The notes under the pieces: generated by a model
The model's input: the letters and a program-made list of their open reading frames with translations, nothing else
The model's database searches: none
What the model was told of the DNA's origin: nothing
Program-made: the position numbers and the translations under genes
From: Mnemiopsis leidyi
Taxonomy: Eukaryota; Ctenophora; Tentaculata; Lobata; Bolinopsidae
Assembly (NCBI GenBank): GCA_000226015.1
Contig: JH154583.1
Coordinates: 15,428 to 79,427, forward strand
Direction: 5' to 3'
Length of the DNA stretch: 64,000 nucleotides
In this document: positions 45,601 through 56,883 of the stretch, in pieces
Position numbering within the stretch: position 1 is the stretch's first letter
How the letters are laid out: every line of letters begins with the position of its first letter

Positions 45601-48149
45601 ATAATGAAGATAATTACCGAATACCTGAAGGAGGACTGGTTAAAAACCGGATTCAATAATTCATCGTTTGGCGTGCAGTGGACGTTGAACTGCAACCGCT
45701 AAAAGTGTAAAGAAAGTTATTGCAAAATTTCACTTATCGTCTGCATCAGTAAGAATTACCTAAATTACTAGCATATTAGTGAAAATTCCTTTCACACTGA
45801 ATCTCAGAACCCGTATTCATTAGTTTCAACTGAAATGATGAAAGACGTCTTCCTTAAATATATATTTGCTGGAATTTAAACTTACGATAAAGATGAAGAA
45901 ACTAAATCCTCGTTTGGTTGTTTGGTCCTTCTGGTAAAACCACCAATACATTTTAATTTTATAGTAAGGATATTATTGAAACGACAGCAGTACTCCTGGT
46001 CAATGATAACCTTGATAGTACATGATAAGATACAATTTAAATTTAAAGGACAATATTTTTGGTTTGTATTTTATCACGCTTACGATTCTGTAAATCAAAA
46101 GGTAATTCAAAACAATTGGGAAGTCCGACGTGACCACCTATGATAGATCGAACTTTGATATGCATTCACATTTTGATTTATCGATGTTCTTAAGGTTATT
46201 TTCATTGCTTATTTACATGTGACCCTAACCCTAACCCTAACCGCGTACTCGGTAAATACTGCTGTACAACTTAATTAGAAATCATAGCAAGTATAACCTT
46301 TTGCAATTGAGGTCTTGAAACGCTAGACTTACAAGGTGTTATCCGCAAATTCAATTAAGACATATGAGAATAATTACAGCCTAAAGTTAAAGGCTAAAAA
46401 ATCATTCAGTGTCTTAATAATAAGCAGAACTTTTTTTCAATAGACTTGTGGGTTGCAACAAAAAATCCCGAATAATAAAATTACAGAGGGATATAAAGGT
46501 TAATGTTAGCTAAAAATACTTGTTGGCAATAATAGTCCCAGGAGTCTCCTTAGCAGACCCCTTAGCAAAATCCCGTTGAAACATTGAATGTGTCATGACG
46601 AGGTCCTCTCTTGAAATGGCCAAATGATATTAAACCAGCTCAGTTTAATAAGCTGGTTCATTACGATACTGACGGTGACAGCTTCTGAGCTCTGGTAGCT
46701 TTTGGGCTTTTGATAATGATATCGTTATGTTCTTTCATTAATTTCAAGAGCTTTGGAGGTCGTTTATTTACCACGTAATGATAATAAGAATTTCGGCAAT
46801 TTCACCCATCCCATCCCGTTCTCAAACGTAATCATGTCTAAACCACCCCGTATTGGAGTGGGAGGGACCACGAAATGAACTGACATCAGGCTGGGAGTTA
46901 CCTTTTCGTTATACTCTCTAGAGTTATTTTCAGTGGGAGGCAAACTGAGTTAAAGTAAGGCTTTAGTAAAATAGCCTGAGTTCTGCCAGATTGATATTCC
47001 AAATTAAAAAATACTATTTAGAATGAGGATTTTTGAAAGGACAGATATTGATCACATTTACGACGTCCGCGTCATATGGCCGAAACCTCCCTCCGTAATC
47101 TAGCCTAAAAATTTGACTTGTGACACAATATGTTCACGACCCCTTATCACAATACCATTAACATAACTGAGGAACAGCCCATTCTAAGTTCAGGCAACAG
47201 CTAGACAAAAATCGAGGCGGTTGCAGTAGTAGGCAAAGTCATCTGACTTTATATCATATCTCAAGAAAACAAAAACGCAATATTAACACTGCCGCTTGAA
47301 TACAACCAGTTTGACTGCGACTTTGCTTAAAAGTGACACCAGATATCAGGAGATCAGGACCCCAACAAAAGCTTTCAAGCACAGTCCAAAAATCTATTAA
47401 GTTGTACGTGCAAGTTTATAACTAGCGCACTGGGTTGCATGACTATTTAATCATCGATATTCTGGCTTGACACTAAATTGAATTTTCGAGTAAATGTGCA
47501 AATTCACAGCTATGTGGACGAATCACGAAGACAGCAGCGCACATGAATTTGGAACCACAAATCCAAATACTTATACATCAAAAATTAAAGTTAATTTGGA
47601 TAGCAAATACAATACTGATTACGCTTAAGCCTTAAAGTTAAGGCAAGAAAATTCAAAAATATCAACAATTGTCAGATAAAGTCAGTGTCACCTGGTATTT
47701 GCAGTCGTCCTCGTATGGCAAGTGTTCGCTTTTAGAGTTGAGCTGCAAGATTCTAGGAACTATCATCGAGGATTAGAGGATCTAAATAGAGGACGGCGGG
47801 TCCCGGTTCCTGCAAAATTTATATTATTACTAAAAGTACAGGTAAAATAGTAGGCCCCCAGGAAAAGTCATGACGGTAACATGACTGTTATCCGAAACGG
47901 TTAACTTTTCCATTAGCATTTTCTGTTTCCGGAATGAGGGTCGGACAAAGTCAGACAAGCCGCGGCCAACTTAATCCAAAGTGCAATCAACAATATGAAC
48001 AAGTGTCCAATTGAGAAAATCGGGCGACCGTCCGATTTATTCGGCCACAGATTATGACAACCTTAAACTGAATCAGAATTTTAAATTGAAAATTTTCCTT
48101 CTGATTTTGTAAAATTCTGATAAAAATTTTCAAAATAAATCAAAAAATC
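42695..48149. other. Gene-less interval
   Basis: No exon could be supported on either strand. It contains a poly-G run near 43390-43405, a run of about three CCCTAA units at 46223-46242, and a partial copy of the GAGGGTCGGACAA repeat at 47933-47963. The open frames at 44784-45008 and 45922-46143 look like chance. Confidence 0.4.
46223..46242. repeat. Short interstitial telomere-type repeat
   Basis: About three CCCTAA units. Two-unit runs also occur near 2601 and 14081. These are far too short to mark a telomere, but are compatible with a TTAGGG-type telomere in this organism. Confidence 0.7.
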
Positions 48150-48266
48150 CTATAAATCCTAAAATTTTAGATGACATCATCATTGGCCAAACCCCCTCCC
48201 CCCTCGTCATCAATCGTCATCATTTTGAAACCCCCTTCCTCCTAGGTGATGACTTTATATGTGGTA
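48150..48266 (-). mobile_element. Partial copy of the CACATATGATGTCAT MITE
   Basis: Read on minus, the order AGGAGGAAGGGGGTTT, GATGACGATTGATGACGAGG, GGGGGTTTGGCCAATGATGA and TGTCAT matches the left 120 bp of the element at 41749. Its terminus abuts the TAGTGACA element that starts at 48270. The far end was not found. Confidence 0.65.
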
Positions 48267-48269
48267 AAC

Positions 48270-49568
48270 GTAATATACAGTGACAATACTATATAGTGAC
48301 AAGTACCAAATATTGACAGTCGACATTTGTCATTAAACAGTACTCTAGACGTACTATATAGTGACAATACTATACTATTTTTCAATGATTCAATGAAACG
48401 AGTAGTTTCAGAAAACAATGAATAACTGGACGAAAAGCACGCACAGCAAAAGAGGGTTTAACTAATGGTCGTTAAACATCTGTCTTGTATACTTCGGAAA
48501 ACTCCATTTAGAAGACATCACACCTAAAAAACAAGGGCAGAAAACTGGTTAATGAAAAATTGAAATCACCACACGCCACTAAGAAAAAGAATCAATGCAA
48601 CCTCTAACAAAGGCAAAATGAAGCAAAAAGACAAACCAAATCAAAACCCCACTGCTCAGGGTGTGGTGTACAACCTCAACGAAAAATGAAGACTAATTGA
48701 TCACTTTATACCTATTTAGACCCAAAATATCCGAACGAGTACTGAAAATAAAGGAATCCTCTGCCCTGTCTAAATTGCGTGGTGCTACTTGTTTGATGAT
48801 TCCGAAATCAAAGTTCTTCAGTTTTTCTCCAAAGAAAAGCAAATGCTCACTAAAAATATGTTGATAATACTATATAATGACAAGTCAAGTTTAGTGACAC
48901 TTTAACTTTGTTTCGATTTACTTTTCCAATTAATCCTAAGGTCTTACTTTTGCTAATGAAACTTTGATTTTTGATTCATTTATCAACATGTAAAACAAGT
49001 TTAAGCCTGCATGAAGGATTCCAGTAGACTTATAGGGAGTCGTACCTCAAGAAGGGCAGAGGGAAGCAGGTGGATGGACAACGGAGGAGGGGAAGGGAAG
49101 AGCGAGACGAGTGAAGGAAGAACTAGAACGGTGAAGGGGTAAAGAGGGAGAAGGGTTGTAGAATAAAGGGTAGGGAAGAGGGAGAAGAACAGGGGTGGAG
49201 GGAGGACGATGAAGGGGGAGCAAGCGAAAGGATGGATGGAGACAGAAATGAACATTGGAAGGCCGGAGGGGAGTGAAAAAGGAGGAGGGTGGAGGAAGGC
49301 GAGTGGATGGAGGATTGAAAACTGAAGTGGGGTAAGGATGGAGGTAACGGAGTATGTAGAAGGGTAAGGAGGGCGAGAAAGGAGGGGACGGGGGAGAGAG
49401 GAAGAATTAAATGCCGAAGGACAGGGTCAATGCAATATATTTTTGTCTTTATAAAGAGATCACATGTCACTATATAGTATGCAAAACGTACCTTTTAGTC
49501 ACAATACTATATAGTGACATGTCACTATTTGGTACTTGTCACTATAAGGTGTTGTCACTATATCACTG
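48270..49568. mobile_element. 1.3-kb terminal-inverted-repeat element with TAGTGACA arrays
   Basis: The left end TATACAGTGACAATACTATA with TAGTGACAAGTACCAAATA is mirrored at the right by TATTTGGTACTTGTCACTAT and TCACTATATCACTGTATA. The octamer TAGTGACA or its complement occurs at least eight times, near the two ends and once at about 48878. The interior contains a long purine-rich tract and no recognisable transposase. It seems to have inserted into or beside the MITE copy ending at 48266; a CATATGTGAACGACCCCTT terminus reappears at 49590-49608. Confidence 0.7.
49060..49405. repeat. Purine-rich (G/A) tract, about 350 bp
   Basis: The plus strand is almost all G and A (GGAGGAGGGGAAGGGAAG, GGGAGAAGGG). 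The long minus-strand frames 49001-49470 are low-complexity by-products rich in Pro, Leu and Ser. It is the strand-opposite counterpart of the polypyrimidine tract at 24960-25880. Confidence 0.85.
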
Positions 49569-51090
49569 TATATAGTACGGGAATCTTCATATGTGAACGA
49601 CCCCTTGTTAGTTTTGAAGAATTCGTCAGGGTCTAGATATGTCATAAAAAACTTGTGTAACAGATTTGGTTGCAGTGCTAGGAGTTCTGCGTGGGACTAA
49701 AGCTGACTGACCTCTATTGTCAAAGTGGTTCAAAATTAACTTCAAAATTCAAATGCATAACATTTCACAAATTTTACTGACCGGAACATCAAGAGGTAAT
49801 TGGTAAACATCAGTTTATGCAGAATCGATATTTCATTCCATCTCCAATACTTTTTTGCCGGAGGTAGAGTAAAGTATATGGTTTAAAGTGGTCGGATTTT
49901 GAGATAGGGTGGTAGCTGGGTAGGTAGATGGCGGAGTACTGCAAGTTAAAGACACTGAAACTTCCAAACCAAAGTCAAACTATTTTAACTGCACCGTCAC
50001 ATCTATGTAGTCCGTTGTTTTCGATAGCTAAAATTTCACGTGGCGAGTTTAATGTTTTCTCAACCGAAAACCAGTACATATCTACAGCCGCCGGTCTCGT
50101 CACACAAGTTAAAATAAAATTGTTTTATGGCCAATATTTTCACTTTATCTGCCGTGCAATTCCATTAGTGGTATTTGAGGCAGAATTTGTATTTACGGTT
50201 TAGCTGCTTCTAGCACTAGCAGAGGGCAGATCAAAAGAGCTGTTTTGACTTTAGGATTGGATTTAGTGCTTTTGCGGATGTTCCTTTGCCCCTGGCCATT
50301 GGGAACTACTATAACAGTAATACTAATATTTTGAACGAGTTTATATGATTGTCGAATGATGAAAGTTTGGACGTACCTCTATCGTAGCTTTTCAATTCTG
50401 AAATTTGACATGATTCTAAAGAGTTGATTGCTCGGCCTGAAGGCTGAATCCTCTAGTTTTGTAAAGGATCCATAGCGAAGCAGCAAATCACATATTCTTC
50501 TAACGCTAAATGAGTGTTACAAATGTTCATGAACGTTTATTGGAACCTCCTTAAAATCTTTCTTCCCAATGGAAGAAATCGGGAAAACATAGTATCAGTA
50601 ACATTTATATTCTACTTATTGCGGCTGTGTATCTGATTATATAAAACTGATGACTCAAATTTTAATTTAATATAAATATATTCTTTCTATCAAGGTACCT
50701 TATTCAAGTACCGTACCATTTTAGAAACAAATTAGAAGTCAAGAATTGCAGCGGATTGCTACGAATAACATCAAATTTCATATCAAAACTTCGTTATATG
50801 GCATGGCATTGAGTGCGCTTCACGCAGTAGTGACATTAAATGCTTTCTGTTGAATAAAGTTCTGTGGCGTTGACCGCATGAGGTATATTATCAAATCAGT
50901 GGCGAATTCGCACAGTGAGTAAGGACACCATGGTTTCAGACAAAACAATTCATATCATTATCAAAATACTTATAAAAGTTTCCTTTTTACTTGTAATACA
51001 AAAACTGAGATTCAATCCAAGAGTCTTCCTCAAAAAAACCACGTCAAATTATTTGTTGTTGAGTTGTGTTTCAACTCTAGCATCTAAGTT
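49569..51090. other. Intergenic, downstream of SUGT1
   Basis: AT-rich. The frame at 49928-50203 has no recognisable domain. No exon seen. Confidence 0.4.
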
Positions 51091-52572
51091 TCATTCATTC
51101 CATTTCTTGTACTCCATGCCATCGGGTGGCTTAACTTCTGTCTCTTTGGCTCCAATATCATTCCAGTTTGTGCTTAAAACGGTTCCCCCTGATTCCTAAA
51201 ATACAGCATTCAATCAATACCTTTCTTTTTTAAGCCATTATGAATTTCAAAGTTTTGCATCAGTAGCAAACAAAATAACAAGTGTTAAGATCAAGTAACA
51301 AGCTAGCAAGCTGACAAACCTGAAAGGACTTGATCATTGCACGCCGAGTGTCCTCATTACCATCAGCGTATATCTTCTGGAATAGCTCATTGAGCGCTGC
51401 ATCCCCCTCCTTCTTCTCCTCTGCATCTTGTTTTTCAACCTTAGAGATCAGAAATTGTTAGCCTATATAAATGTAAATCTAGAATGCGTAAAAAGATGCA
51501 ATGAGTCTAATTGGGGGGGGGGTAAGATGACTACGATTTTTTGACCATTTGGCCTACGTCCAGGTGTTATGGTCAAATTTTCGAAGATCTTTGGCCATGA
51601 CCAAGGCAAAAAACCAGATTTTCCAAGACAATGGTCAAGTTTTTTGACCATTGACATTGGAGCAAATTCCAAGGTTCCCCTCTCCCCAATTTCCATTGGT
51701 GATAAATTTTAATCACAATAAATAGCGGCAAAGCTTATCACGGATGGCAATCTATATTCATCAAAATGAACACTAATGCTAGCAAATTTACTAAGGTATC
51801 ACTCCGTTGTCATTACCTCCGCTTCAACCCTATCCCAATCTACAGGGTTACGTCTGTTCGATGTAGGATATACTCTCTGGTTAACATCCATAGTTTCTTT
51901 GTGTTCAAGTGAGTCCCATCTGACACCTGTCGCTTTGCGTAACCTTATCTCCACCTTGATATGGGGACAACGAGGTAACTTTGAGTAGGTAACATTCAGT
52001 AGGTAACATTGAGTAGGTAACATTGAGTAGGTAAAATTCAGTAGGTAACATTCAGTGGGTAACATTGAGTAGGTAACATTCAGTAGGTAACATTGAGTAG
52101 GTAGTATTGAGTAGGTAACATTCAGTAGGTAACATTCTGTGGGTAANNNNNNNNNNNNNNCATTCAGTAGGTAATATTGAGTAGGTAACATTCAGTAGGT
52201 AACATTCAGTAGGTAACATTCAGTAGGTAACATTGAGTAGGTAACATTCAGTAGGTAATATTGAGTAGATAACATTCTGCTAACATAAAACCAGAAAGCA
52301 GAACCTTAATGCGAATCTAAATACGGACTTTACAAATGTGGACTTTCTTATATTAACTCTATCAGTTATTGTACTGTAAAGCTGTAAGTTATTGTACTGT
52401 AAAGCTGTAAGTAATGTAAATTTTGCGATTTGTAGATTTATACCTTCGTTTTGAATATCTTGTGCGATGAAGTATCTGGATCAACAGGATGCTGGAGTAT
52501 AATATCTATCGTATAGTCGGTATGGTCGTCTATCTTTACTATCACACTCAGGTTCTGTTTACCAATGACTAT
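51091..52572 (-). CDS. SUGT1: SUGT1 (SGT1), 3' part: end of CS domain and SGS domain
   Basis: Four exons are certain and in phase: 52572-52444, 51954-51817, 51439-51320, 51195-51091 (stop). They encode 163 residues: the later strands of the p23-like CS domain ([16 protein letters not shown]), the conserved [31 protein letters not shown], then the SGS domain with [39 protein letters not shown] and the C-terminus [16 protein letters not shown]1 is an HSP90 co-chaperone that links to SKP1/SCF complexes and kinetochore assembly. The CS domain binds HSP90 and the SGS tail binds LRR/HSC70 clients. The 5' exons (start of CS, and a TPR region if present) were not found in 52.6-56.8 kb, which is full of repeats. 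Confidence 0.95.
51975..52275. repeat. 14-bp minisatellite in SUGT1 intron, with N-gap
   Basis: About 20 copies of a 14-bp unit (AGTAGGTAACATTG/C) occur. Two variants, with TTGAG or TTCAG, alternate irregularly. Ns at 52147-52160 interrupt the array, so its true length is unknown. It starts about 20 bp upstream of the acceptor of the second SUGT1 exon found here. The frame at 51799-52191 runs into it. Confidence 0.9.
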
Positions 52573-53281
52573 CTGTAACAAACATCTGTGATAAGGTAAA
52601 ATGTTTACACGTCAAAGCTACTTAAATTTGAATGTAGCAATATTCAGCAAAATATTCTTTCGGATGGAATGAGCTAAATCGACTGAAACTGTTATGGGCT
52701 AATTCCAACCTGTAGCTTATCATCAGTGACCCCCTTTGCAAAAATCGTAACTGTGATAAACTGTTCCGTTTGAAACCATTCGTGCCTAATTCCCATCCTT
52801 CTGATAAAATATAGATTGATTTCTCACATAGAGATACAATAAAAGGTTTCGAAATTCTAAGAAGAAACCCCAGAACGACATTGATAGGAAGGTTTTTTGA
52901 ATTCGCCTCAGTTTTTATCAGTAGCATATAAATCATTGGATAAGCTTGGTTCAGATGCTCTAGTATGAGTCGTTTTTGAATCAATCAAACTAAGAATTTG
53001 ATATTACAATAGACAAATAAATTACATCTGTACAGTTAAATATGTACTATATAAATTATGATTTTGTACATTTGATACTATGAGTGAGTAGCATATATGG
53101 TCATTTTGAAATATATACAGCCAGATTTGACCTTTAAAGTAAGCACATCTTATTCAGTAAATATTTGGCGATTAAAAACACTGAAGTCTGTTCACATCTC
53201 TGATCAACAAATATAAACAACAGAGATCTATCTGAAAAATAACTGTAGTCCCAGTTGTGAGCATCACATGTACATCACGGT
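52573..53281. other. Interval without supported exon
   Basis: It should lie within or upstream of SUGT1, but I could not place another exon. The 120-codon minus frame at 52622-52984 does not resemble SGT1. Confidence 0.4.
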
Positions 53282-53430
53282 CCAGTGCTGTGATGTATAG
53301 ATCTACAAGTCGTACACAAGCAGGAGAATTCCAGCGCTATGTTGTATAGACCTACAAGTCGCACACAAGCAGGAGAATTCCGGCGCCATGTTGTACAGAT
53401 CTACAAGTCGCAAACAAGCAGGAGAAGTCC
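53282..53430. repeat. 49-bp tandem repeat, 3 copies
   Basis: The unit contains TATAGATCTACAAGTCG and ACACAAGCAGGAGAATTCC. Copies start at 53282, 53331 and 53380. Confidence 0.9.
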
Positions 53431-53489
53431 CTTGATGAGTCTTGCTTCGTACGTTACTGTGTTCTTCCCCTGGAACTTGAGGGTTCAGA

Positions 53490-53635
53490 TTAGTTTTAGC
53501 TTAGTTGCAGCTTAGTTTTAGCTTAGTTAGAGCTTAGTTTCAGCTTAGTTGCAGCTTAGTTAGAGCTTAGTTTCAGCTTAGTTAGAGCTTAGTTATAGCT
53601 TAGTTAGAGCTAAGTTACAGATTTGTTACAGCTTT
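53490..53635. repeat. 11-bp tandem repeat (AGCTTAGTTnn), about 12 copies
   Basis: The nine-base core AGCTTAGTT is constant and the last two bases vary (GC, TT, AG, TC, AT). It lies 60 bp beyond the 49-bp array. Confidence 0.9.
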
Positions 53636-53989
53636 ACATTTACATCTTAAATGATTGTAAGGTGTACAATAGTTTGCATGTTTATGAATTTGTAAAATTG
53701 CGTGCACAACTGACTGATGATCAAGTTAGGTCATGAATACAATCAATATAATTTCAATATATAGATTATTACAGTGTTATGTATTTATATTTATATATTT
53801 ATCCATGTGTGTTTACCGTGTTCCGCGACAAGCTAGATTATATTATATCAACGTAACATAACAACGTATTTTTCGGTAGCAACTAGCAGAAATCTGTAAC
53901 CAGCAATTCTGAATGTTCAATTCTGGCCAGTTGGGGCAGGTTATTTGGCGAGGTCAGGGCTCCTTCGGGACAAAACAGAAGTACGGTCT

Positions 53990-54520
53990 GGGCATGCAGA
54001 GTTGGGGCATTATTCTTGCGCTTGTTTTGGCACTAATGATATCCCTAATTCTTGAAGTAGAATCTTTTTTTAACTGCCATAAATGTGCAGTGAAGGTATT
54101 TGTTGCAGTCATGAAATATCATTGTCATGAAATATCATTGACGGGCTATGAAAAGTTGGCCAAATATTCTGCACCTGAGATTTTAAATTAGGAAAATCTG
54201 AGACCTCATCAGTAAATTTTCAAAACAGAAAGCATCATTTTTCGTGTTGTCGCGTTAAAATGAATGATCTGCATATTTTTCAGGTTATTCAACTAAAAGG
54301 CTTTCAAAGTACGTTTCAAATAGCTCACTGACCTGGTCAGTGGTCCTCATGAAATTCTGCAGTTAAGAAAATGTTTAGCAGCAGTCACGTTCCTCATCAT
54401 CTGTATCACACATGGCTTTAAATGTCATGTAGTCTGACTGTCATTCAACGACTAGCAGTAGACGAAGGTGTGTAAGCACAGAGCAGAAGACATCCTTAAC
54501 ACACTCGTCTGCAGTAGATG
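53990..54520. repeat. Duplicated block A, copy 1
   Basis: It matches 56030-56740 along its length, with a roughly 195-bp insertion in the second copy (56383-56580). Landmarks: CCAAATATTCTGCACCTGAG, TTTTTCGTGTTGTCGCGTT, GACCTGGTCAGTGGTCCTCA and GACGAAGGTGTGTAAGCACA. On minus, both copies keep a short open stretch, ACTTTAACG-side excluded, reading RTTDQV-ELFETYF. The right edge overlaps the tail of the reverse-transcriptase relic. Confidence 0.85.
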
Positions 54521-55470
54521 ATGTTAAAAAGTTTTTCGAGAATACGCTTGGTGCCGACCAAGAGCAGGATCCATTCATAATAACAGAAACAACTTGAGCT
54601 TCGTAAATAAGGAGTTTTCGTTTAAGTGATATTTTTCTGCCTTGCAGCCAGATCTTACTAAAGTTTGCAAAAGCTACATTTCCTAACTCTATCCTATGCA
54701 AAATGTATTTTGTACTGCAGATGAGTGCTCTGATGAGCTTGGGGTGCTCCTCCCAGGTTCATTACCAGATATTTTTACCCCAAACGTGTCAGTTTCATTC
54801 TTTCCAGCAAGGTACACTCTCACAAATTCAGTCTTCTGCTCATTAACATTAAGACTCCATTCTTTGAGGACTGATGTAGCTTTCGGTAAGATTTGTGAAA
54901 GAGCTGCAGGATCTTCATCTAGAAAGTCTACGTCAAGGGGTAAGCACGAGTCACTACTTGGTAGATTGGGTCGGCTTGATACAGCTCTCAGATGTATGAG
55001 AGCACCGGCAAGAGTGAGGGTGAGTAAGCAACCTGATAATGAGTCTCCCTGAAAAGCTCTAGTAGGCTGATGAACACAGTTGACTTGTTTTTGCCGATAC
55101 GAACATGGAGTTTGGTGTTGGATAACAATAATCCCACCAGTCTTACCTCATCTTCTGTGCAACCATCATCAATGAGAATTAAGAACTGTTTGCCTGCTGA
55201 TAGTGTTAAAAGCTGATGACATGTCAATGCCCATTTTTCTAAATTCCCTATGCCTATTTTGAACAACTGATACAAGCATATGTTGGCACCATACAATGTC
55301 ACTGCAGCTTCTACCATGTTTATATGCAGCATGCCAGGGCCGGGTCCAGTGTATCTGTTCATCTCATGACCAATACATAACAAAGTAACAAGGGATAGTA
55401 AAATGCGTGATTTGGCTTTTTCTTTTTCAATTCTTGAGAGCTTGAGATATTGAGTTGACATTATCATGTC
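54430..55470 (-). mobile_element. Reverse-transcriptase relic, probably a LINE
   Basis: Reading minus, HINMVEAAVTLYGANICLY, GKQFLILID, EVRLVGLLLSNTKLHVRIG, then GDSLSGCLLTLTLAGALIHL, DVDFLDEDPAA, LKEWSLNVNEQKTEFVRV and SLKRKLLIYEAQVVSVIM. This is the palm-to-thumb order of a non-LTR reverse transcriptase: a QGDSLSG-type motif, an ADD-type region, the LxVNExKTE motif and the connection. The frame changes several times and the endonuclease is not visible. It lies between duplicated blocks A and C. Confidence 0.75.
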
Positions 55471-55508
55471 ACCCCAGCTGTTACTAACATCGCAGTTGAA
55501 TAATACAG

Positions 55509-55676
55509 TAATACCACTATTGGTATTGCAATTACCATATGTAATTTTATTCGGAAGCTCGTGAATTACTTCAATAAATGCACTCGCAAGCTCGTGAATT
55601 TATTGCATGAATAGTGAATACCACTAGCAAGCTCGTGGTTTTAATATGGTGATTGCACTATCAATAGTGGTATTAC
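55509..55676. repeat. Inverted repeat, 32-bp arms
   Basis: TAATACCACTATTGGTATTG at the left is mirrored by CTATCAATAGTGGTATTA at the right, about 100 bp apart. Between them AAGCTCGTG occurs three times. MITE-like, non-coding. Confidence 0.8.
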
Positions 55677-55683
55677 CGCATAA

Positions 55684-56022
55684 AACAAGCTCGTTAGTAC
55701 AAAAACAAGCGCAAAAACAATTGGGCATGCCCCAACCCTGGCCTGCCCACTGCCCAGACCGTGCCTAAGTCGTTTACCAGATTTCTACAACTGTTTAAAT
55801 CCAAACCATGTATGCACCAATCATACATCATACTAGTTTAATAGAATCGTGCACATCTATACAGCTTGAAACACTAACAACAGCTGTGAATGTATAGCTC
55901 ATGCATGGCAGCTGCATTGAGAGGGGGCTGTATTCTGCAGGCCACGTTTTTACCGTACAGTTCAGCGTGTTCTAAGAACTGTATACAGTCCTGGAGCACG
56001 ACGTTCCTCACCTGGTGTCAGC
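55684..56022. repeat. Duplicated block C, copy 1
   Basis: It matches 58832-59326 (AAAAACAAGCGCAAAAACAA, GGGCATGCCCCAACC, CATGTATGCACCAATCATAC). Copy 2 carries about 150 bp more in the middle. The block ends just past a copy of an IFT70 exon. Confidence 0.9.
55898..56011 (-). pseudogene. IFT70: Orphan second copy of IFT70 exon 12
   Basis: The 114 bp are the same as IFT70 exon 12 (59203-59316) except for one base, which changes one residue (VRNVVLQ instead of VRDVVLQ). The acceptor CAG is intact (and cleaner than in the gene), but the splice donor GT is CT here. No other IFT70 exon lies beside it. It is 3.3 kb from the gene, in the same orientation. It probably results from the block C duplication and is not translated as part of IFT70, although use as an alternative terminal exon cannot be excluded. 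Confidence 0.8.
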
Positions 56023-56029
56023 CAGGGGG

Positions 56030-56740
56030 CAGAGTTGCGGTATGCTTCAAGGTTTATGCGCTTGTTTTTGCAGTCTTGAAATAGAATAATATTTTCTAAC
56101 TGCCATATATGTGCAGTGAAGGTTTTTACTGCAGTTATGAAATATCATAGAAGGGCTATGAAAGGTCGGCCAAATATTCTGCACCTGAGATTCAAATAAA
56201 GAAAATCTGAGTTCTCATCAGTAAATTTTCAAAGCAAACAGAAAACATTATTTTTCGTGTTGTCGCGTTGAAATGAATGATCTGCATATTTTTCAGGTTA
56301 TTCAACTAAAAGGCTTCCAAAGTACGTTTCAAATAGCTCCCTGACCTGGTCAGTGGTCCTCATGAAATTCTGCAGTTATACTTAAATAACCGAGCATTAA
56401 CATTGGTTGTTAGTGAAAATGAAATGATATTACTGAAAATGGAAAATAATAGTTGAGTATTAGTTATTGGATGATCTAGGGACCTTGGAAGTATTAGTAA
56501 GATGCAATGTCAATTAGGGCCAATAAAATTAGTCTATTTCTAAGTAGACCAATGATAATTATACCAGCAAATTATCAGCTGTTAAGAAAGTATTTAGCAG
56601 CAATCACGTTCCTTATCATCTGTATCGCACCATGCTTTAAATGTCATGTAGTCTGACTCTCATTCAATGACTAGCAGTAGACGAAGGTGTGTAAGCACAG
56701 AGCAGAAGAGATCCTTATCACACTCGTCTGCAGTAGCTGT
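56030..56740. repeat. Duplicated block A, copy 2
   Basis: Second copy of 53990-54520, directly abutting block C copy 1. It contains an extra segment of about 195 bp (56383-56580) next to a CAGTTA/CTGTTA junction. Its right end is about 145 bp upstream of the PAN-repeat gene start. Confidence 0.85.
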
Positions 56741-56883
56741 ACTGGTTTGCAGAGCGGAAAGTAGTCACTTTAGACACGTTGGCTTTGATTCAAATATACT
56801 GACCAGAAACTCCATTCTCTTCAAATACTCTCGATCTGTTTTAAGTCAAATCTTTTACTGCGATCTTCGATACCCTTAGCGAA

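Noticed and set aside
49001-49470. Pro/Ser/Leu-rich minus-strand proteins of 84-115 aa
   Set aside because: Both frames come from the purine-rich tract and are low-complexity artefacts.
51799-52191. 130-codon minus frame rich in LLNVTYS repeats
   Set aside because: Its first half is translated minisatellite and Ns; only the last 46 codons (51954-51817) are a SUGT1 exon.
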